This document shows positions 1-7,190 of a stretch of DNA of 18,815 nt, one piece after another. The number at the start of each line of letters is the position of its first letter. Within the stretch, counting starts at the first letter, position 1. This stretch comes from JACDAN01 sp035697545 (GTDB lineage: Bacteria; Actinomycetota; Thermoleophilia; Gaiellales; Gaiellaceae): contig DASSCT010000210.1 of the NCBI GenBank assembly GCA_035697545.1, forward strand, positions 1 through 18,815, in the 5' to 3' direction. The translations under genes and the position numbers were made by a program. The notes below the pieces were generated by a model, which had not been told where the DNA came from, made no database searches, and was given only the letters and a program-made list of their open reading frames with translations.

Positions 1-1316
1 ATCCAGATCGCGAACGTGAGCGGAGCGCCGACGAGCGCGGCGATCGGCACCTCCACGCCCCGGATCCGGACGTTGAACGGGACGCGGAACGGGCGCTCCA
101 GCTCCGGCTCGGAGAAGCGGAGCTTGATAACGGCCAACTGCGCCGCCGTGAACGCGAGCAGGACGCCGAAGCTGAAGAGCCCGGCCAGGAAGCGCACTTC
201 GCTGCCGATCGCCTCGCCCAGCACGAGCAGCCCCGAGGCGATCAGAGCCGACCAGACGATCGACTGCGGCGCGATCAGCGTCCGGCGGTGCAGGGTGCCG
301 AATGCATGCGGAAGCATCTGATGCTTTCCGAGCGAGTAGGCCAGCCGTCCGGCGCCCGAGATCGAGGTCGTGATGGCGACCACGAGCACGAGGGCCCCGG
401 AGAACCCGACCACGATGCGGAGGAGATCCGCGGCAAACCCGGGTAGCGGACCCTCCAGCGCCGCCGCGATCCCGACGAGCGGCGCGCGGAGCCACGTGGT
501 GCCGAGACCGCTGGCGTAGCCGCCGGGGCCGGAGGGATCCGGATGCGCCGGGTAGGCGGAGATGCCGACGATCGCGATCGCCACCGAGACGGCGACGACG
601 AGCCCGATCCCGACGAAGAGGCTGCGGGGGAGCGTGCGGCCTGGCTCGCGCGTCTCGGCGGCCAGGTTGGCGACGGTCTCGAGCCCGGTGTAGGCGAGCA
701 TCGCCAGTGGCAAGGCGAACGCGATGGAGCTCCAGGTCGGCGCCGTGCCCAGGTCCACGCCCTTCGAGAGCGCGTCCGGCGAGAAGAGGAACACGAAACC
801 GAGGACGACGAGGAGCAGCTGCGAGACGAGCGCAAGTCCGGCGATCACGATCGCCGTCCGGTAGAGGCTCGTCCGGCGGATCAGCCGGAGCCCGGCGACG
901 CCGAGGATCACAGCGATTCCGACAACCGTGTCCCACGGCGCGTCGGTGAGCGCGTCCCAACCGACCGTGTGGCCGATGTAGTGGGGGACGAACAGCCCGG
1001 CGAGCGCCATGACGATGACGTAGTCGAGGACGAGGGCCCAGCCCGTGAGGAAGCCGGCCGGGTCGTTGAAGGCGCGCCGCACAAACGTCGCCGCTCCCCC
1101 GGTCTCCGGGATCGCGCTCGTCCCCTCCGCGTAGGACAGCGCGACGAGGAGGAAGAGGAGGCCGACGCCGAGGAGCACCCACGGCGTGAAGCCGAGCGCG
1201 AAGAGCGCGATGACGCCCAGGGCGAAGTAGAGCGACGACGCGATCTCGCCGTAGGCGACCGCCGCCAGCGACGGAACGTCGAGTGCGCGCTGGAGGCCGG
1301 GCAGCTTCTTCGCCAT
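1..1316 (-). CDS. APC-family amino acid permease (second copy), C-terminus cut by window edge
   Basis: A membrane transporter of the amino acid-polyamine-organocation superfamily, expected to carry an amino acid or related solute by proton symport or antiport; the substrate cannot be read from sequence. The frame is open from an ATG at 1316 to the window edge (438 full codons). It opens MAKKLPGLQRALDVPSLAAV, followed by the family's first helix region (AYGEIASSLYFALG) and the loop SYAEGTSAIPETGG. Further hydrophobic segments include SIAFALPLAMLAYTGLETVA, the LAYTGLE stretch typical of APC helix 6. The protein resembles the permease at 3366-1474 in its first 150 residues and in the TGLETV/ISNLAEETR-type stretch, so the two look like tandem paralogues. 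The start overlaps the stop of the small protein before it (TAATG), so translation is probably coupled. Whether it also ends in a universal stress domain cannot be seen. Confidence 0.9.
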   Translation of the reverse strand, partial: MAKKLPGLQRALDVPSLAAVAYGEIASSLYFALGVIALFALGFTPWVLLGVGLLFLLVALSYAEGTSAIPETGGAATFVRRAFNDPAGFLTGWALVLDYVIVMALAGLFVPHYIGHTVGWDALTDAPWDTVVGIAVILGVAGLRLIRRTSLYRTAIVIAGLALVSQLLLVVLGFVFLFSPDALSKGVDLGTAPTWSSIAFALPLAMLAYTGLETVANLAAETREPGRTLPRSLFVGIGLVVAVSVAIAIVGISAYPAHPDPSGPGGYASGLGTTWLRAPLVGIAAALEGPLPGFAADLLRIVVGFSGALVLVVAITTSISGAGRLAYSLGKHQMLPHAFGTLHRRTLIAPQSIVWSALIASGLLVLGEAIGSEVRFLAGLFSFGVLLAFTAAQLAVIKLRFSEPELERPFRVPFNVRIRGVEVPIAALVGAPLTFAIW

Positions 1317-1477
1317 TAGCTCTTCTGGCGCTGAAGGTACAGGCGGAAAACGCCGGCGAGGACGAGCATGGCGCCGATGACAAAGCCTAGTCCGCCGCCC
1401 ACCCCCGCAAGGAGGGTCCTGACGACGATCGCGACGCCGAGGACGACGAGCACGGCAGACAGGAACGTGGTCGTCAC
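1316..1477 (-). CDS. Small two-helix membrane protein, 53 aa, coupled between two permeases
   Basis: I do not recognise a named family. The frame starts at GTG 1477, which overlaps the TGA of the upstream permease (GTGA), and its TAA overlaps the ATG of the next permease (TAATG). The product has two hydrophobic stretches, about residues 5-24 (TFLSAVLVVLGVAIVVRTLL) and 28-45 (GGLGFVIGAMLVLAGVFR), joined by a Gly-rich turn. It ends in a basic tail, RLYLQRQKS. The clean hydrophobic pattern, the basic C-terminus and the exact coupling on both sides argue for a real gene. By position it could be an accessory or stabilising subunit of one or both permeases, but that is inference. A longer frame reading upstream to 2983 is only the out-of-frame shadow of the permease gene. 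Confidence 0.75.
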   Translation of the reverse strand: MTTTFLSAVLVVLGVAIVVRTLLAGVGGGLGFVIGAMLVLAGVFRLYLQRQKS

Positions 1478-3366
1478 GCGGCGCGGCGCCCAGCCGTGAT
1501 CAGGACGCGCGTGTGGCTGTGTCTGAGCACGTAATCGACCGTGGAGCCGAAGATCTTCTTGCGTCCGGGCCGAACGCGCGGCGCGCCGATGACAATGAGC
1601 TCCGCGTTGCGGCCCTCTGCCTCCTCCACGATCGCCGGTCCGGCAGCGCGCGCACGAAGCAGGCGTTCGAGGGGCCTCACGCCGTAGCTCTCGACGATCG
1701 CTGCGGCCTGGTCGAGCACGTCGTTCGCCTCCTCTACCTGCTCCGGGAGCCGGACGTCGAGCGGAAGATCGAGCGGCACCTCGAGCACGTGCACGACGGC
1801 TACCCTGGCCGCGCGCTCGGTGGCCAGCCGAGCCGCGGCGACGAGCGCCTCCTCCGACTCGAAGGAGCGGACGACGGGAACGACGATCGTCCGGTATTCG
1901 ACGGTCAGCGACGGGCCGAGGATGAGTACCGGAGCGCGGACGGTCTCCGCGAGGGGCTCCCGCACCACCCACCTCCGGTAGACGGCGTAGCCGGCGAAAC
2001 CGAGCGCGAGCCAGCCGAGGCCGGCCCAGCGCGTAGCCGGCTCCTGCACGACGACGACGAGCCAGGCAATCCCCGTCGCCGAACCTCCCAGGATCGCGAA
2101 GAGCGGCCAGTCCACTCCCCGGTAGCGCAGATTCGGCCGGGCGCGGAAGGCGAGCTCCTCGTCGGGATGCCGGTAGCGATGGCCGACCACCGCCGCATGG
2201 GCGATGGTGAAGGAGAGCATCGCACCGAACGAGTACATCGTTCCGAGGAAGGTGGTCTTGCCGGGGAGCAGCGTCAGGATCGAGATCAGGCCGGCGAAGA
2301 CGAGCAGCGAGAGCCACGGGGTCTTGAAGCGCGGGTGCAGGCGGCGGAAGACCTCCGGAAGCTGGCGGTAGCTCGCCATCGCGTAGGTGATCCGGGACGC
2401 CCCGATGACGCCCGCGTTCGTGGCGATGAAGAGTATCGTCGCGGCCAGGATGCCGACGTAGATCTCGAGGGCGTCCAGCAGTGTTCCCGACAGACCGAGG
2501 TTCTCGACGACGCCGAGAATCGGGTCGTTCTGAAAGCCACCGTCCTCTGGGGGCAACCCCAGTTTCGTCTGGAAGTCGCCGCCGACCTGCGTGACCGGCA
2601 GAGCGGAGAGGGCGACGAACGGCAGGGTCAGGTAGATCGCGAAGACGGCTCCCGCGACCCACTTGTAGGCGCGAGGGACGTCCCGCGGCGGATCGCGCGT
2701 CTCCTCGGCGAGGTTCGAGATCGTCTCCAGGCCGGTGTAGGCGATCATCCCGATCGGGATCGCGATCAGGAACTGGCTCCAGGTCGGCGCGACACCGAGC
2801 TCGATGTTTTCGACGAGCGTCTCGGGGCTCAGGATCAGGATGAACCCGATCAGGACGAGCAGCAGCTGGGTCGCGAAGTCGACGACCGCGAGGAACACGT
2901 TCAGCCCCGCCGCCTCCCGCACGCCGACGATGTTCAGCGCGACGAGCAGGATGATCACGATCGCGCCCCCGATGATGTCCCACGGGTTCTCCCGGAGCGG
3001 GCTCCAGAAGACCGACAGGTAGTGCGGCACGAAGAACGCCGAGATGGCGATCGTGATGATGTAGTTGAGCATCTGCGCCCAGGCAGCCCCGAAGGACACG
3101 ACCTCGTTGAACGCATGCCGGGCGAAGCTCGACGACCCGCCGGCCTCCGGGAATCGGACCGTCCCTTCCGTGTACGTCAGGGAGGTCGCGACGAAGATGA
3201 TCCCGGCGATGATGAAGACGAACGGCGTCAGGCCGAGCGCGAAGGCGGCGGTGACTCCGAGGGCGTAGTAGATCGACGACCCGACGTTGCCGTACGCCGT
3301 GGCGAACAGCGCGGGCGTCCCGAGGACGCGCTCTAATCCCTGCTGACGCCGCCGCCTCCTCGGCAC
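1474..3366 (-). CDS. APC-family amino acid permease fused to a C-terminal universal stress (UspA) domain
   Basis: A 630-residue fusion. Residues about 10-450 form a 12-helix-type APC permease: the first helix region is LFATAYGNVGSSIYYALGVT, the loop is LTYTEGTVRFPEAGGSSSFA, and helix 6 contains PIGMIAYTGLETISNLAEET. Residues about 492-630 are a UspA domain, running from RTIVVPVVRSFESEEALVAA to FGSTVDYVLRHSHTRVLITA. The nucleotide-binding loop is degenerate: GAPR followed by GRKKIFGST, so the usual GxxG has Arg in place of the second Gly. ATP binding is therefore uncertain. APC-Usp fusions are known in bacteria and archaea, and the Usp part is thought to be cytosolic and regulatory. The start is GTG at 3366 followed by a run of Arg codons. 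No Shine-Dalgarno is visible, but a TAGAGT hexamer ends 6 nt before the GTG, suggesting a leaderless transcript. Two genes follow in overlap. Confidence 0.93.
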   Translation of the reverse strand: MPRRRRRQQGLERVLGTPALFATAYGNVGSSIYYALGVTAAFALGLTPFVFIIAGIIFVATSLTYTEGTVRFPEAGGSSSFARHAFNEVVSFGAAWAQMLNYIITIAISAFFVPHYLSVFWSPLRENPWDIIGGAIVIILLVALNIVGVREAAGLNVFLAVVDFATQLLLVLIGFILILSPETLVENIELGVAPTWSQFLIAIPIGMIAYTGLETISNLAEETRDPPRDVPRAYKWVAGAVFAIYLTLPFVALSALPVTQVGGDFQTKLGLPPEDGGFQNDPILGVVENLGLSGTLLDALEIYVGILAATILFIATNAGVIGASRITYAMASYRQLPEVFRRLHPRFKTPWLSLLVFAGLISILTLLPGKTTFLGTMYSFGAMLSFTIAHAAVVGHRYRHPDEELAFRARPNLRYRGVDWPLFAILGGSATGIAWLVVVVQEPATRWAGLGWLALGFAGYAVYRRWVVREPLAETVRAPVLILGPSLTVEYRTIVVPVVRSFESEEALVAAARLATERAARVAVVHVLEVPLDLPLDVRLPEQVEEANDVLDQAAAIVESYGVRPLERLLRARAAGPAIVEEAEGRNAELIVIGAPRVRPGRKKIFGSTVDYVLRHSHTRVLITAGRRAA

Positions 3367-3372
3367 GGCAGG

Positions 3373-3378
3373 ACTCTA
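3373..3378 (-). promoter_or_regulatory. Candidate -10 box (TAGAGT) for a leaderless permease operon
   Basis: TAGAGT on the minus strand fits TANNNT and is separated by six bases (CCTGCC) from the GTG at 3366, so transcription would begin on or next to the start codon. No convincing -35 element is seen, and no purine-rich ribosome site precedes the GTG. Inference from spacing only. Confidence 0.4.
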
Positions 3379-3436
3379 CTCAGCGGCCCTGATCGCGTCT
3401 GCCCCGTCGCTGGCCATGCCCCCCGCAGCCACGACC

Positions 3437-3449
3437 AGTGTCTGACACT
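3437..3449. repeat. Palindromic element, copy 1 (AGTGTC-T-GACACT)
   Basis: Thirteen bases with 6-base arms around a single central T. The copy lies in the 159-base gap between hppA and the permease operon. It begins a unit that recurs 38 bases away: 32 aligned bases from 3437 and from 3475 differ at three positions. The same core is found at 3473-3489, 8567-8587 and 16961-16971. Confidence 0.85.
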
Positions 3450-3472
3450 CGTCCGGGCCGAAACGGACACGG

Positions 3473-3489
3473 CGAGTGTCTGACACTCG
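3473..3489. repeat. Palindromic element, copy 2 (CGAGTGTC-T-GACACTCG)
   Basis: Seventeen bases with perfect 8-base arms around a central T. It lies 36 bases past the hppA stop codon on the minus strand and is followed (plus strand) by GTCCCCGCCGATACGGAC, nearly the same as the flank of copy 1 (GTCCGGGCCGAAACGGAC). The shared flank shows that the two copies arose by tandem duplication of a unit larger than the palindrome. Confidence 0.85.
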
Positions 3490-3501
3490 TCCCCGCCGAT
3501 A

Positions 3502-3517
3502 CGGACGGGCCTGTCCG
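3502..3517 (-). terminator. Possible hairpin terminator after hppA
   Basis: CGGAC and GTCCG form a 5-bp stem around a 6-base loop, 8 bases past the hppA stop on the minus strand. There is no T-run after it, so it is at best a weak, actinobacterial-style terminator. The palindrome at 3473-3489 immediately follows and may add to termination. Confidence 0.3.
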
Positions 3518-3525
3518 GGAGCGGC

Positions 3526-5565
3526 TTAGCCGTGGATCGAGACGATCAGCGGGATGATCAGGATCGCGACGATGTTTGTGATCTTGATCATCGGGTTGAT
3601 CGCAGGGCCGGCCGTGTCCTTGTACGGATCGCCGACGGTGTCGCCGGTGACCGCGGCTGCGTGGGCGTCCGAGCCTTTGCCGCCGTAGGCGCCGTCCTCG
3701 ATCAGCTTCTTCGCGTTGTCCCACGCGCCGCCGCCCGAGGTCATCGCGATCGCGAGGAAGATCCCCGTGACGATCGTCCCGATCAGCAGCCCGCCCAGCA
3801 TCTCCGGCTTGATAATCCCGACGACGACCGGGAACACGACCGGGATCAGACTCGGGACCATCATGTTCTTGATCGCCGCGCCCGTGACGATGTTGACGGT
3901 GCGCCCGTACTCCGGGCGGCCGGTTCCCTCCAGCAAGCCGGGAATCTCGCGGAACTGGCGCCGGACCTCCTGCACCACCTGACCGCCCACACGCCCCACG
4001 GCCTGCATCGCCAGCGAGGAGAAGAGGAAGGGCATGAGGCCGCCGATGAAGAGCCCTGCGATCACCCAGGCGTCGTTGAGCATGAACGTGACGTTCAGCC
4101 CTTCCTGGTCGAGCTCCGTCGTGAACCCGTCGAAGAGGATCAGGGCGGCAAGGCCTGCCGAGCCGATCGCATAGCCCTTCGTCACCGCCTTCGTCGTGTT
4201 GCCGACGGCGTCTAGCGGATCCGTGACGGCTCGAACGGACTCGTCCAGCTCGGCCATCTCAGCGATGCCGCCCGCGTTGTCGGTGACCGGGCCGTAGGCG
4301 TCGAGCGCGACGATCAGGCCCGTCATCGCCAGCTGCGCCATGACCGCGACGCCGACGCCGAAGAGCCCCTCGATCTCGAAGGCGGCGATGATCGCCGCCG
4401 CGATCACGAGCACCGGCGCGGCCGTCGCCTGCATCCCGATCGCCAGGCCCTCGATGATGTTCGTGGCATGCCCGGTCAGCGAGGCGCGCGAAATGCCCTT
4501 CACGGGCGCCCAGCGCGTCCCTGTGTAGTACTCGGTGATCGCGACGAGCAGGAAGGTGACGCCGAGGCCGATCAGCGTGCAGCCGTAGAGGTTCCAGAAC
4601 GGGAAGCGATCGCTATCGAATGCGGCAGTGACCGGAATGAACAGGAGGGCGGAGAGCACGGTGGCCACGGCGACGGCCTTGTAGAGCGCCCCCATGATCG
4701 AGCCGCGCGGTCCGACGCGCGCGAAGAACGTCCCGACCACCGAGGCAAGGATCGCGACACCGCCGATGACGAGCGGGTACTCGACGATTCCCGTCTCCGG
4801 GAACCGTACTGCGCCGAGGAACATGACGGCAACGAGCGTGACCGCATAGGTCTCGAACAGGTCGGCTGCCATCCCGGCGCAGTCGCCGACGTTGTCGCCG
4901 ACGTTGTCCGCGATCACTGCCGGGTTGCGCGGATCGTCCTCGGGGATGCCTGCCTCGACCTTGCCGACGAGGTCGGCGCCGACGTCGGCTGCCTTCGTGT
5001 AGATCCCGCCGCCGAGACGGGCGAACACGGAGATCAACGAGCCGCCGAACGCGAGCCCGACCAGATGCTCCGTGGCCTCGCGCGCCGTCTCGTCGAACCA
5101 CTCGGTGAGAATCCCGTAGTAGCCGGCGACGCCGAGCAGGCCCAAGCCGACGACGAGCAGGCCGGTCACCGAGCCCGCCGAGAACGCCACGCGGAGCGCC
5201 GGGGCGACGCCGCGCTTGGCCGCCTCCGCGGTGCGGACGTTGGCCCGGACCGCGACGTTCATTCCGATGAAGCCGGCGGAGGCGGAAAGCACCGCGCCGA
5301 TCAGGAAGCCGATGGCGGTGCCCCAGCCGAGGTCGTTCCAGAAGCCGATCAGCAGGAAGAGGACGATGGCGACGCCCGCGATCGTGGTGTATTGCCGCCG
5401 CAGGTAGGCGGAAGCGCCCTCCTGGATCGCCTTCGCAATCGCCTGCATCCGCTCGGTGCCCGCCGGAAGCCGCAGCAGCCATAGCGTCAGCCCGATTCCG
5501 AAGGCGATCGCGACGAACGAGCAGACGATGGCGATCAGAACTGGATGGTCAGCAAGAAAGTCCAG
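3526..5565 (-). CDS. hppA: Membrane-bound proton-translocating pyrophosphatase, K+-independent type
   Basis: Hydrolyses cytosolic PPi and pumps H+ out across the membrane. The catalytic signatures are GGGIYTKAADVGADLVGKVE (about residues 186-205) and DNVGDNVGDCAGMAADLFE (220-238). The C-terminal site has DNAKKLIEDGAYGGKGSDAH followed by TGDTVGDPYKDTAGPAINP. The segment GNTTKAVTKGYAIGSAG has Lys (residue 459) where K+-dependent enzymes have Ala, the known marker of K+-independent H+-PPases. Start choice: the first ATG in frame (5448) would remove the first membrane helix. An in-frame TAG lies upstream at 5580-5578, and between it and 5448 there is no ATG, GTG or TTG. A CTG at 5565 has AGGAG 9 nt upstream and gives LDFLADHPVLIAIVCSFVAI, a normal first helix, for 679 residues, usual for the family. 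No gene shares its operon clearly. Confidence 0.95.
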   Translation of the reverse strand: MDFLADHPVLIAIVCSFVAIAFGIGLTLWLLRLPAGTERMQAIAKAIQEGASAYLRRQYTTIAGVAIVLFLLIGFWNDLGWGTAIGFLIGAVLSASAGFIGMNVAVRANVRTAEAAKRGVAPALRVAFSAGSVTGLLVVGLGLLGVAGYYGILTEWFDETAREATEHLVGLAFGGSLISVFARLGGGIYTKAADVGADLVGKVEAGIPEDDPRNPAVIADNVGDNVGDCAGMAADLFETYAVTLVAVMFLGAVRFPETGIVEYPLVIGGVAILASVVGTFFARVGPRGSIMGALYKAVAVATVLSALLFIPVTAAFDSDRFPFWNLYGCTLIGLGVTFLLVAITEYYTGTRWAPVKGISRASLTGHATNIIEGLAIGMQATAAPVLVIAAAIIAAFEIEGLFGVGVAVMAQLAMTGLIVALDAYGPVTDNAGGIAEMAELDESVRAVTDPLDAVGNTTKAVTKGYAIGSAGLAALILFDGFTTELDQEGLNVTFMLNDAWVIAGLFIGGLMPFLFSSLAMQAVGRVGGQVVQEVRRQFREIPGLLEGTGRPEYGRTVNIVTGAAIKNMMVPSLIPVVFPVVVGIIKPEMLGGLLIGTIVTGIFLAIAMTSGGGAWDNAKKLIEDGAYGGKGSDAHAAAVTGDTVGDPYKDTAGPAINPMIKITNIVAILIIPLIVSIHG

Positions 5566-5574
5566 CGGAGCCGT

Positions 5575-5579
5575 CTCCT
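5575..5579 (-). promoter_or_regulatory. Shine-Dalgarno site that decides a CTG start for hppA
   Basis: AGGAG on the minus strand, with a 9-base spacer to the CTG at 5565. It is one of the few strong ribosome sites among the minus-strand genes. The stop codon TAG overlaps it in the hppA frame, so the frame cannot begin further upstream. Confidence 0.6.
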
Positions 5580-5708
5580 AGGAGGAATGGCGCGCCGAAG
5601 AAGCCCCCCGGCGCCGCGGTTTTCTACCACAAGGGCGCTACCGTCTGCGGCCGCGGCTGATCAAGACGCCCACCCACGTTCCGCTTGGAGCCGGACGCCC
5701 GGGCGCCG

Positions 5709-5732
5709 AGCCCTCCTACTGAATTGAGGGCT
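5709..5732 (-). terminator. Hairpin just after the DUF1844 gene
   Basis: On the minus strand AGCCCTC and GAGGGCT form a perfect 7-bp stem around a 10-base loop, starting 5 bases past the TAA stop. No T-run follows; the next bases are GC-rich. It is a plausible intrinsic terminator for the GT4-GCS2-DUF1844 group. Confidence 0.4.
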
Positions 5733-5737
5733 GTGGC

Positions 5738-6025
5738 TTAGGTATCCGCGGCCGCCGACGCGTACGCGAGCTGGAGGTTGGCGACCACCTGGTTGAAGTC
5801 GCGGAGGACTTCCTCGGGAACTGCGCCCTCGAGCGCACCGATCATCGCCCTCACGCCATCGATGGCAAGCCGTGCCTGCTCGAGATCCCTTGACGACTCG
5901 TCGAGCTTTGCGAACCCCAGCTGAGCCACTGTCGCCATGGTCGAAAGGAGGAGGTCGGAAACCTTCATTTGCCTGAGGGCCTCCAGGAGCTCCTCGGGGC
6001 TCGGCTCCTCCGGCTTAGAGCTCAA
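5738..6025 (-). CDS. DUF1844 domain protein, 95 aa
   Basis: A small soluble protein of unknown function. Residues about 20-80 match DUF1844 as I know it from Actinobacteria: MKVSDLLLSTMATVAQLGFA, then DLEQARLAIDGVRAMIGALE, predicted to be all helical. The start is taken as TTG at 6025 (LSSKPEEPSPEELLEALRQM), which has AAGGA 5 nt upstream and overlaps the end of the ligase gene by 11 nt. Reading further upstream gives an Arg/Pro-rich stretch that is clearly the shadow of the ligase. A later ATG at the MKVSD stretch would cut the acidic N-terminal helix, so TTG is preferred. The tight overlap suggests coupled expression with the ligase; no functional link is established. Confidence 0.8.
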   Translation of the reverse strand: MSSKPEEPSPEELLEALRQMKVSDLLLSTMATVAQLGFAKLDESSRDLEQARLAIDGVRAMIGALEGAVPEEVLRDFNQVVANLQLAYASAAADT

Positions 6026-7172
6026 CCTGTTCCTTCGGACGCACCTGCTCGGCGTAGATCTCCTCGAGCGTCGCGCCCTCCTCGTAGCGTGCGATCTGCC
6101 GCTCGGCGGCGTTCGCGGCGGGCACGCCAAGAAATGGCGTGACGCCGATCTCGTCCGCGACCGGCTGGACCCACTCGATCAACTGCTCGATGCGCTTCCG
6201 TTTATTGACGAGCTCACCGGTCTCGAGGTCGATGAAGTCGCCGACGAGGCCCGACCGGATCGCGCGCCAGAAGTTTTCCTCGATCATTCGGTGCGTCGGG
6301 AGGGGCAGCAGCTCGCCCTCGTCGAGTGCGCGGGCCGTCCTCACGGCGAGCGCGTACGACAGCGCGGCGAGCGACCGCGATTCGCCGAGGTCCGGCTGAG
6401 CATCGGAGATCCGGATCTCAACCGTCGGGAATGCGAGATGAGGACGGACGCTCCACCACATCTGCGTGTGCTCGGTGATCGAGCCTGTGCGGTAGAGCAG
6501 GCGGACGTACCGCTCGAACTCCCCCCAGCTCCCGTAGGCGTCCGGGATCCCACAGCGGGGGAAGAGCCTCGTGAAGATCTCCGTCCGCACCGAGTGAAGG
6601 TGCGTGAAAACGTTCTCGAGAAACGGCGAGCTCGCCGAGAGCGCGAGCAGTTCGGGAAGCAGGTGGCGCAGGTGGTCGCAGGTGCGCACCGCCCGGTCCG
6701 GCCCGTTGACCGCCACATGGACGTGAAGGCCGAAGGAGTTGTTGCGCCAGACGACCCAACGGAGGATCTCGTCGTTCCGCCGGTAGTGCGGTGTGTCGAT
6801 GATCCGCTGCTCCTGCCAGGAGCTCCAAGGATGCGTTCCCGTGGCGCCGAGAAGCACGCCGAGCTGGTCGGCGAGTGCGAACAGCTGGTCACGGCGCTCC
6901 CCCATCCGGGCTGCAGCTTCGGCGAAGCCTTCGCAGCGGCCCGTGCGAACCTCGACCTCGGATGCGATCAGCTCGCCGACGAGGTGCTCTTCGAGGTCGG
7001 TTCCCTGCGCGGCAGCCTGCAGCTCCTCGAACCGGTTCGTGAGCGACAGCGTCTCCGGGTCGAGGATCGCGAACTCTTCCTCCACCGCGACGGTGAAGTC
7101 CTGTGCCGACTCGTACGCCTCGCGCGCGACGCGAAGCTGCTCGTCCGGGCTCAGATGCTGCTCGTCTGCCAT
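6015..7172 (-). CDS. GCS2-family carboxylate-amine ligase (glutamate-cysteine ligase type 2, YbdK-like)
   Basis: Soluble ATP-dependent ligase of the GCS2 family, 385 residues, a normal length. Family members join glutamate through its gamma-carboxyl to cysteine or another amine. Visible motifs are VEEEF (30-34, metal/ATP site), GTHPW (112-116), FGLHVHV (147-153), SASSPF (179-184) and VEIRISDAQP (251-260). In Actinobacteria such genes are annotated as glutamate-cysteine ligase or carboxylate-amine ligase; sequence alone does not separate true gamma-glutamylcysteine synthesis (including an EgtA-like role in ergothioneine synthesis) from other ligations. The start is ATG 7172, with no Shine-Dalgarno but TAACCT 10 nt upstream. 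It lies 18 nt after the glycosyltransferase stop, and DUF1844 overlaps its end. Confidence 0.88.
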   Translation of the reverse strand: MADEQHLSPDEQLRVAREAYESAQDFTVAVEEEFAILDPETLSLTNRFEELQAAAQGTDLEEHLVGELIASEVEVRTGRCEGFAEAAARMGERRDQLFALADQLGVLLGATGTHPWSSWQEQRIIDTPHYRRNDEILRWVVWRNNSFGLHVHVAVNGPDRAVRTCDHLRHLLPELLALSASSPFLENVFTHLHSVRTEIFTRLFPRCGIPDAYGSWGEFERYVRLLYRTGSITEHTQMWWSVRPHLAFPTVEIRISDAQPDLGESRSLAALSYALAVRTARALDEGELLPLPTHRMIEENFWRAIRSGLVGDFIDLETGELVNKRKRIEQLIEWVQPVADEIGVTPFLGVPAANAAERQIARYEEGATLEEIYAEQVRPKEQVEL

Positions 7173-7182
7173 TGGGCGGCGA

Positions 7183-7188
7183 AGGTTA
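7183..7188 (-). promoter_or_regulatory. Candidate -10 box (TAACCT) before the GCS2 ligase
   Basis: TAACCT fits TANNNT and ends 10 bases before the ATG at 7172, which would give a leader of only a few bases. It sits directly after the stop of the glycosyltransferase, so the ligase may also be read from upstream. Weak evidence. Confidence 0.25.
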
Positions 7189-7190
7189 AA

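Larger units (their letters stand above)
5566..5737. other. Intergenic region upstream of hppA
   Basis: These 172 bases lie between DUF1844 and hppA. They hold the hppA ribosome site (5575-5579) and a hairpin near the DUF1844 stop (5709-5732), and should contain the hppA promoter, but I see no clear -35/-10 pair. A plus-strand open frame from 5545, with AGGAGG before an internal ATG at 5587, looks like a by-product of the CTCCTAGGAG palindrome at the hppA ribosome site and is not called. Confidence 0.5.

Noticed and set aside
1513..3336. 607-codon plus-strand open frame opposite the APC-Usp permease
   Set aside because: Highly charged low-complexity product with no hydrophobic core or motif; shadow of the permease.
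3437..3512. Tandem palindromes as the start of a CRISPR array
   Set aside because: Only two units, spaced by about 25 bases that are themselves near-identical rather than unique spacers, and no cas gene nearby.
5545..5727. Small plus-strand frame with AGGAGG before ATG 5587
   Set aside because: The apparent ribosome site is the reverse face of the palindrome CTCCTAGGAG at the hppA ribosome site; the peptide is Arg/Ala/Pro-rich with no features.
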